A DNA stretch of 5,224 bases from Clostridia bacterium (lineage in GTDB: Bacteria; Bacillota; Clostridia; Oscillospirales; Acutalibacteraceae): contig JAFYNC010000003.1 of NCBI GenBank assembly GCA_017549905.1, positions 1 to 5,224 on the forward strand. Reading direction: 5' to 3'. Positions 1 through 3,813 of the stretch are shown here, one piece after another (the stretch's first letter is position 1; every line of letters begins with the position of its first letter). The position numbers were made by a program, and so were the translations under genes. The notes below the pieces were generated by a model. That model did no database searches. It had not been told where the DNA came from and worked only from the letters and a program-made list of their open reading frames with translations.

Positions 1-539
1 AAGATGGCGAAGATACACAAAAAGCAGAATTTGAACAACAGGGTTACACCTTAAAACTTTCTGATATACGTTCAGGGTTTAGTAAATCAGGCAATTTATT
101 CTATTTGATTTCTTCACAAATATTTTGCTTGTCGATTGTTGCAACATTAATTTATGGGACAACATGGACCCTCGGTATTAAGGATAATAATATGGTGCGA
201 ATTGGCCAAAAGACCGAAGATATACTTAAAGGTTTTAAAGCTGGACTTATATCAATTATCCCTTGTTGTATCCTGATTGTTTGTTTAATGATACTTAAAA
301 ACTCAGCGGCAGCCAAGTTTCCGTCAGCTCTGTTGAAACTTGTGACAACCCCATTTTACAGTTTTTCGGAACTAATAATCGGTAGCGCCGCAACTCTCAA
401 GGATTTATCTGTAATAAGATTTGTTGGTTTGTGTTTTTTACAATTTTTAATACCTGTTATTTCGGGTGTTGCTTATTATTTGGGTTACAGAGATATTTCT
501 TTGGGCGAAAGATTTATATATAAAAAGAAAGTTAAATAA
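1..539 (+). CDS. C-terminal part of an unrecognised multi-pass membrane protein (5' end outside window)
   Basis: The reading frame is open from base 3 (first whole codon GAT) to a TAA at 537-539, giving 178 visible residues. No convincing start codon or ribosome binding site lies inside the window. A TTG at 105 falls in the middle of the first hydrophobic segment and is not a credible start, so the gene is cut by the window edge. The visible part begins with a polar, acidic and glutamine-rich stretch (residues 1-30). Three hydrophobic segments follow at about residues 31-55, 80-98 and 140-165, and the protein ends in a short basic tail (YKKKVK). This looks like an integral membrane protein with a cytoplasmic C terminus. 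I recognise no catalytic motif or named family. It ends 16 bases before the DUF624 gene and is probably co-transcribed with it, so a shared envelope role is possible but not shown. Confidence 0.75.
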   Translation, partial: DGEDTQKAEFEQQGYTLKLSDIRSGFSKSGNLFYLISSQIFCLSIVATLIYGTTWTLGIKDNNMVRIGQKTEDILKGFKAGLISIIPCCILIVCLMILKNSAAAKFPSALLKLVTTPFYSFSELIIGSAATLKDLSVIRFVGLCFLQFLIPVISGVAYYLGYRDISLGERFIYKKKVK

Positions 540-544
540 GGTTT

Positions 545-550
545 GGTGAG
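545..550 (+). promoter_or_regulatory. Ribosome binding site of the DUF624 gene
   Basis: GGTGAG lies 5 bases before the ATG at 556 and just after the upstream TAA at 537-539. It resembles the GGTGA used 5 bases before the YlmC/YmxH start at 1431, which supports both start choices. Confidence 0.6.
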
Positions 551-555
551 TTTAA

Positions 556-1389
556 ATGGCAGGATTTTTGGGATTTTTTGATTTTGAAAAGGAAGGACCT
601 GGAATTGCAAAGGATGCCCCTAAAAAACGTAGTTTTGTTGTATTTTTTGAGTTTTTCTTCCGCAATCTTTGGAAACTTATAAGTGTTAATTTGGTGTATG
701 CTATTATGTCATTGCCGATATTTACCTTAGGTCTAGCAAATGTGGGTATAACCAATGTTGCAAGAAGTATTGCGCGTGATAAGCATTCATTTGGTCTTAG
801 TGATTATATTGAAACAATTAAGAAAAATTGGAAGCAAGGTCTTATCGCCGGAATTTTAAATACTTTTATATGCATAATTTTAGGATTTGATATATATTTC
901 TTCTTTAGTATGGAGAGAGGTTTATTTTCATCTGTTTGTATAGGTGCAACATTTTTGATAATTTTCTTCTTTCTTGTTATGAATTACTATATGTGGACAC
1001 TTATGATTACCTTTAAATTCAGTTTAAAACAAATATATATTAACAGCTTTAAGTTTGTAATTATTAATCTTAAAAACAATTTTATTTGCTTTGTTTGTCT
1101 TGCTCTTACTTATGCTATTTATGTTGGTCTGCTTTTCGTATTTCCGAATTGGGCAGTTTTATTAATAGAATTTGTAGTATTTATTTTAACATTCCCGTCA
1201 TTTAAGGCATTGCTTATACAGTTCTGCACATTCCCTTCAATAAAGAAGTATATAATAGACCCTTATTATGAAGAAAATCCCGATTTGGATATCGAAAAAC
1301 GCAGAGATTTAGGTCTTATTGAAGATGAGTACCAAACCGTTATTAATGACGATGGTGAAGAAGAAAACGAAAACGTATTTGACGATTAA
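556..1389 (+). CDS. DUF624 / YesL-family integral membrane protein with acidic C-terminal tail
   Basis: The protein has 277 residues, and its ATG is preceded by GGTGAG. The N-terminal half has the look of the DUF624 (YesL) family. A short amphipathic lead (FLGFFDF, residues 4-10) is followed by a first helix around 38-62 containing the SLP-x-FTLG turn (52-59). Next come the ARSIARD stretch (69-75) and a soluble segment with KKNWKQG (89-95), where family members carry a similar FK-x-NFKQ-type sequence. Further hydrophobic helices lie near 95-117, 125-150, 175-197 and 199-224, giving about five membrane spans. The last 40 residues or so (238-277) are hydrophilic and strongly acidic, ending in EEENENVFDD. 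In many Firmicutes, YesL-type genes sit beside carbohydrate ABC transporter genes, but no transporter is visible here. The molecular function of the family is not established. Family assignment is by eye and fairly confident. Confidence 0.8.
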   Translation: MAGFLGFFDFEKEGPGIAKDAPKKRSFVVFFEFFFRNLWKLISVNLVYAIMSLPIFTLGLANVGITNVARSIARDKHSFGLSDYIETIKKNWKQGLIAGILNTFICIILGFDIYFFFSMERGLFSSVCIGATFLIIFFFLVMNYYMWTLMITFKFSLKQIYINSFKFVIINLKNNFICFVCLALTYAIYVGLLFVFPNWAVLLIEFVVFILTFPSFKALLIQFCTFPSIKKYIIDPYYEENPDLDIEKRRDLGLIEDEYQTVINDDGEEENENVFDD

Positions 1390-1420
1390 TATTTTGCTTG
1401 TTGCTACATATATATTTATT

Positions 1421-1425
1421 GGTGA
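1421..1425 (+). promoter_or_regulatory. Ribosome binding site that decides the YlmC/YmxH start
   Basis: GGTGA ends 5 bases before the ATG at 1431. The alternative in-frame ATG at 1425 overlaps this site, so it could not be served by it. The spacing matches that of the upstream DUF624 gene. Confidence 0.55.
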
Positions 1426-1430
1426 TGTAT

Positions 1431-1709
1431 ATGTGTTGCAGAATTGCGGATTTTAGGAATAAACAGGTAGTTTGTGTTAAAAACGGTTGTGTTTTAGGTT
1501 ATATTTCAGATGTTGAGATAAATACCGAAAACGGCAATATTGAATCGGTTGTGATTTTTGGAAGACCAAGGCTTTTTGGACTTTTTGGAAGAGAAGACGA
1601 TATTGTTATTTCTTGGAAAGAAATTTCTGTTATAGGTCAGGAAACAGTGCTTGTTAATACAGACCCCACACCGTTTATTAGACTTAAAAAAAGCAGGTAT
1701 GGATTTTAA
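1431..1709 (+). CDS. ymxH: YlmC/YmxH-family small PRC-barrel protein (sporulation-associated)
   Basis: A 92-residue protein with the YlmC/YmxH layout throughout. The N terminus MCCRIADFRNKQVV (1-14) corresponds to the family's opening M-C-R-I-x-D-x-R-x-K-x-V. G23-Y24 and D27-V28-E29 form the G-x-x-x-DVE core of a PRC-barrel strand pair. FGLFGRED (49-56) and ISWKEISVIG (60-69) match the family's typical second half. ATG 1431 is chosen over ATG 1425 and over a TTG at 1398 because family members begin at this M-C-R-I position and because GGTGA is 5 bases upstream. The family is typical of spore-forming Bacillota and is usually labelled a sporulation protein, but its biochemical role is unclear. 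PRC-barrels commonly mediate protein or RNA contacts. The gene follows the DUF624 stop by 41 bases and precedes the next gene by 18. The symbol is by family resemblance only. Confidence 0.85.
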   Translation: MCCRIADFRNKQVVCVKNGCVLGYISDVEINTENGNIESVVIFGRPRLFGLFGREDDIVISWKEISVIGQETVLVNTDPTPFIRLKKSRYGF

Positions 1710-1711
1710 AC
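1695..1711 (+). repeat. 17-base exact direct repeat, copy 1
   Basis: AGGTATGGATTTTAAAC covers the last codons and stop of the YlmC/YmxH gene. An identical 17-mer occurs at 2626-2642 inside the DUF951 gene in another reading frame. The flanking bases differ on both sides. Confidence 0.5.
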
Positions 1712-1714
1712 CTT

Positions 1715-1720
1715 AAGAGG
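1715..1720 (+). promoter_or_regulatory. Ribosome binding site of the single-pass membrane protein gene
   Basis: AAGAGG lies 7 bases before the ATG at 1728. It is the closest match to a purine-rich Shine-Dalgarno sequence in the 18-base gap after the YlmC/YmxH stop. Confidence 0.6.
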
Positions 1721-1727
1721 AATAAAA

Positions 1728-2456
1728 ATGGCTAATAAAAAAACAAATGAAATTTTAGAAGAACAACGACGTGCACGTCGGGAATTTTTGAAACTCAAGC
1801 AAATGCAAAGCGGCGAAATAGCCCCTCAGCCAAAGCCAAGTGAAGTAGCCTATGCGCCTAAAACTTTGAGTGAAAAGTTATCAAATTTTTGGTTTCATAA
1901 TAAGCTTTATGTTATCGGCATAATAACAGCCGCAATTATCCTTGCTGTTACAATAAATCAATGTGCTACGCGTGTTATAAACGACCTTGAAATTTTGTAT
2001 TTTACCTATACACCTGTGCTTGATGTTCAAACACAAGCAATGGCAGAATATTTTGAAGAGTTTGCAACCGATTTGAATGGTGATGGTGAGGTTAAAATCA
2101 GTGTTATTAATTGCGGCGTGTATAAAAACTCGAAAAATATGCAGTATAATAACGCGATATTAACTAAAGTGCAGTCGGTTATAGCGGGAAACGAAAAGGC
2201 TTTGCTTATAATCACAGATGATGAGTCAATAAAATATTTTGATAATTTAAATCTTAAAGATGGATTGTTTGAAACTGAAAAGTATCTATTTGATGATAAG
2301 TTCTATTCTGCGGTAAAGATTGAGGGAACTGATGAATTACCGCACAATTTGGGTATTTCATTACGCAGGATTTCAGGCACCACACTTGAAAAAAATAAGC
2401 AGATTGAGAAGTATTATACAGCTTCCAAGGAATTATTAAACAGTATTAAAGAGTAA
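1728..2456 (+). CDS. Single-pass membrane protein with large extracytoplasmic domain, function unknown
   Basis: A 242-residue protein with an ATG start behind AAGAGG. Residues 1-58 are hydrophilic and basic, with the arginine cluster RRARR (14-18), and are probably cytoplasmic. Residues 60-78 form one transmembrane helix that starts just after the aromatic stretch FWFHNKLY (54-61). There is no signal-peptidase motif, so the protein should be an N-in, C-out anchored protein with about 160 residues outside the membrane. The outer domain begins with a hydrophobic strand (LEILYFTYTP, 87-96). It then has a helix, the turn DLNGDGEVKI (115-124), and a second core with ALLIITDDES. I recall similar FWY-x-x-K-helix proteins as hypotheticals in clostridia, but I recognise no characterised family. 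The D-x-N-x-D-G loop resembles a calcium-binding loop, though position 12 is not acidic. It is the last gene before a strong terminator, so it closes the membrane-related operon. Confidence 0.8.
   Translation: MANKKTNEILEEQRRARREFLKLKQMQSGEIAPQPKPSEVAYAPKTLSEKLSNFWFHNKLYVIGIITAAIILAVTINQCATRVINDLEILYFTYTPVLDVQTQAMAEYFEEFATDLNGDGEVKISVINCGVYKNSKNMQYNNAILTKVQSVIAGNEKALLIITDDESIKYFDNLNLKDGLFETEKYLFDDKFYSAVKIEGTDELPHNLGISLRRISGTTLEKNKQIEKYYTASKELLNSIKE
1767..1780. repeat. 14-base perfect palindrome inside a coding region
   Basis: CGACGTGCACGTCG equals its own reverse complement and lies 39 bases into the single-pass membrane protein gene, where it encodes RRARR. It is unusually GC-rich for this window. 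It could be an operator-like site or simply a consequence of the arginine codons. Confidence 0.35.
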
Positions 2457-2461
2457 AGTTT

Positions 2462-2491
2462 AGTCCCGAAAATGTTTCGGGACTTGTTTTT
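2462..2491 (+). terminator. Intrinsic (Rho-independent) terminator ending the upstream operon
   Basis: AGTCCCGAAA (2462-2471) pairs perfectly with TTTCGGGACT (2475-2484) to form a 10-base-pair stem with a 3-base loop. A T-rich tract (TGTTTTT) follows at once. The hairpin starts 5 bases after the TAA at 2454-2456. The opposite strand lacks a comparable T run, so it probably acts only on plus-strand transcription. Confidence 0.9.
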
Positions 2492-2512
2492 ATATAAAAA
2501 ATAATATATAAT
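2484..2512 (+). promoter_or_regulatory. Probable housekeeping (SigA-type) promoter for DUF951-prfA-sua5/coaE
   Basis: A consensus -10 box TATAAT lies at 2507-2512. It has a weak -35 box, TTGTTT, at 2484-2489 with the ideal 17-base spacer. Transcription would begin near 2519, giving a leader of about 27 bases before the GTG at 2546. The -35 box overlaps the T tract of the preceding terminator. The region is very AT-rich, so a chance TATAAT is possible, but a promoter is expected between the terminator and the next gene. Confidence 0.55.
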
Positions 2513-2532
2513 AAATTGATACAATGTAATTT

Positions 2533-2538
2533 GGGGGA
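2533..2538 (+). promoter_or_regulatory. Ribosome binding site that decides the DUF951 GTG start
   Basis: GGGGGA lies 7 bases before the GTG at 2546, separated from it by a run of seven T. This rules against the in-frame TTG at 2516, which lies upstream of the site and at the expected transcription start. Confidence 0.6.
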
Positions 2539-2545
2539 TTTTTTT

Positions 2546-2734
2546 GTGGACATAAGGATAGGCGATAAGCTGCAAATGAAGAAAAAGCATCCTTGCGGTA
2601 ATGACATTTTTTCGGTTACCAGAATAGGTATGGATTTTAAACTTGTTTGCGATAAGTGTTCACACGAGGTAATGATTCCGCGTGTCAAAGTTGAAAAAGC
2701 CCTTAAAAAAGTAATCAGAGCAGACGGAGAGTAA
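2546..2734 (+). CDS. DUF951 family small cysteine-containing protein
   Basis: A 62-residue protein starting at GTG. The pattern is that of DUF951: DIRIGDKLQMKK (2-13), the invariant-looking H15-P16-C17-G18, then RIGMDFKL (26-33), C35-x-x-C38, H40, and a basic C-terminal helix with PR-x-K-x-EK (45-51). The cysteines C17, C35 and C38, with H15 or H40, could bind a metal, probably zinc. This is inferred from spacing and not demonstrated. The GTG is chosen because family members begin right at the D-I-R-x-G-D motif, the length then matches the family's usual size of about 60-70 residues, and GGGGGA sits 7 bases upstream. The family is widespread in Firmicutes and has no established role as far as I know. 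Its stop is only 3 bases before prfA, and the prfA ribosome binding site lies inside its last codons, so the two are translationally linked. Confidence 0.88.
   Translation: MDIRIGDKLQMKKKHPCGNDIFSVTRIGMDFKLVCDKCSHEVMIPRVKVEKALKKVIRADGE
2626..2642 (+). repeat. 17-base exact direct repeat, copy 2
   Basis: This is the second copy of AGGTATGGATTTTAAAC, identical to 1695-1711. Here it lies inside the DUF951 gene (coding around G28-K32) and is read in a different frame from copy 1. Confidence 0.5.
2726..2731 (+). promoter_or_regulatory. Ribosome binding site of prfA inside the end of the DUF951 gene
   Basis: GGAGAG ends 6 bases before the prfA ATG at 2738 and runs into the last sense codon of the DUF951 gene, just before its TAA at 2732-2734. 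This arrangement favours coupled translation. Confidence 0.7.
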
Positions 2735-2737
2735 TTT

Positions 2738-3811
2738 ATGTTTGACAAATTAGAATCGGTTGTAAACCGTTATGAACAAATAGGAGTAGAGCTTACAAGA
2801 CCTGAGGTTGTTTCTAACAATGAGCAATTCAGAAAACTAATGAAAGAACATAGTGAACTTACACCTATTGTTGAAAAATATCGCGAATATGTTGCGGCAA
2901 AGAATACCGAGAAGGAAACCTTGGAGCTACTTGGCGAAGCAGGTCTTGATAAGGAACTAAAAGAACTTGCCGAAGAAGAATTAAAAATGGCTAAGGAAAA
3001 TATTGCGGTTTTTGCAGATGAACTTAAAATTTTGCTTTTGCCTAAAGACCCTAATGACGATAAAAACGTAATTGTTGAAATCAGAGGCGGTGCAGGCGGT
3101 GAAGAAGCGGCTTTATTCGCAGGCTCACTTTATCGTATGTATTCAATGTATGCTGAGAGCAGACGGTGGACAACTGAGGTTGTAAACGCTAATGAAACCG
3201 AGCTTGGCGGTTATAAGGAAATTTCATTTATGATTGAGGGTGAGGGCGCATATTCCCGTTTTAAGTATGAAAGCGGTGTGCATAGAGTACAGCGTGTGCC
3301 CGACACCGAAACTCAAGGCAGAATTCATACATCTACTGTAACGGTTGCGGTGTTGCCTGAAGCCGAAGAGGTTGAACTTGATATTAACCCCGCCGACCTT
3401 AAAATTGATACTTTCCGTTCTTCAGGTGCCGGCGGACAGCACATTAACAAAACATCTTCAGCTATCCGCGTAACACATATTCCAACAGGCACTGTTGTTG
3501 AATGTCAGGATGAGCGCAGTCAATTTAAAAATAAGGATAAGGCTCTTAAAATTTTGCGTTCAAGACTTCTCGATGAAAAACAACGTGAACATGATGCGGC
3601 AATAGCTTCTGACAGAAAGTCACAGGTAGGCACGGGTGACAGAAGTGAACGTATCAGAACTTATAATTATCCGCAAGGAAGAATTACCGACCACAGAATA
3701 GGTCTTACAATTTATAAGCTTGATCAGGTTCTTAACGGAGATATAGATGAGGTTGTAGATGCACTTATAACCCATTACCGCGCAGAAGCCTTAAAGGAAG
3801 AACAAGAATAA
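2738..3811 (+). CDS. prfA: Peptide chain release factor 1 (RF1)
   Basis: A full-length 357-residue class I release factor, which recognises UAA and UAG in the ribosomal A site and triggers hydrolysis of peptidyl-tRNA. An N-terminal helical domain (about 1-105) is followed by the conserved [17 protein letters not shown] segment. The codon-recognition domain holds the tripeptide P188-D189-T190, a form of the RF1-type PxT motif (RF2 has SPF), in [14 protein letters not shown]. The catalytic loop [12 protein letters not shown] contains G232-G233-Q234, whose glutamine is the usual target of PrmC methylation. The [15 protein letters not shown] segment near the C terminus is also typical. Nothing is missing or truncated. 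The gene starts 3 bases after the DUF951 stop, and its own TAA is followed after 2 bases by the Sua5-CoaE gene. No prmC lies next to it, unlike in many bacteria. Product identity is very secure. Confidence 0.98.
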   Translation: MFDKLESVVNRYEQIGVELTRPEVVSNNEQFRKLMKEHSELTPIVEKYREYVAAKNTEKETLELLGEAGLDKELKELAEEELKMAKENIAVFADELKILLLPKDPNDDKNVIVEIRGGAGGEEAALFAGSLYRMYSMYAESRRWTTEVVNANETELGGYKEISFMIEGEGAYSRFKYESGVHRVQRVPDTETQGRIHTSTVTVAVLPEAEEVELDINPADLKIDTFRSSGAGGQHINKTSSAIRVTHIPTGTVVECQDERSQFKNKDKALKILRSRLLDEKQREHDAAIASDRKSQVGTGDRSERIRTYNYPQGRITDHRIGLTIYKLDQVLNGDIDEVVDALITHYRAEALKEEQE

Positions 3812-3813
3812 AA

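Noticed and set aside
105..107. TTG at 105 as the start of the first gene
   Set aside because: The frame is open to the window edge, the TTG is inside the first hydrophobic segment and no ribosome binding site precedes it, so the gene starts outside the window.
552..755. Minus-strand open frame opposite the DUF624 gene
   Set aside because: It lies wholly within a well-supported plus-strand gene, has no ribosome binding site or recognisable motif, and looks like a shadow frame.
1398..1430. TTG at 1398 or ATG at 1425 as the start of the YlmC/YmxH gene
   Set aside because: The family begins at M-C-R-I, and the GGTGA site is correctly spaced only for ATG 1431.
2070..2105. True EF-hand or dockerin module in the single-pass membrane protein
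   Set aside because: Only the D-x-N-x-D-G part is present. The acidic residue expected at loop position 12 is missing and there is no second repeat.
2027..2215. Minus-strand open frame opposite the single-pass membrane protein gene
   Set aside because: It is short, has no family resemblance and is fully covered by a credible plus-strand gene.
2516..2545. TTG at 2516 as the start of the DUF951 gene
   Set aside because: It would add 10 non-conserved residues, lies at the predicted transcription start and has no ribosome binding site. The GTG at 2546 has GGGGGA 7 bases upstream and matches the family N terminus.
2533..2548. G5 and T7 runs before the DUF951 start as a phase-variable tract
   Set aside because: The runs are short, lie in an untranslated spacer of a likely housekeeping operon, and a change in length would only slightly alter ribosome spacing.
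2446..2748. Minus-strand open frame of about 100 codons across the terminator and DUF951
   Set aside because: It runs through an intrinsic terminator hairpin, a promoter region and a recognised DUF951 gene, and its translation shows no family features.
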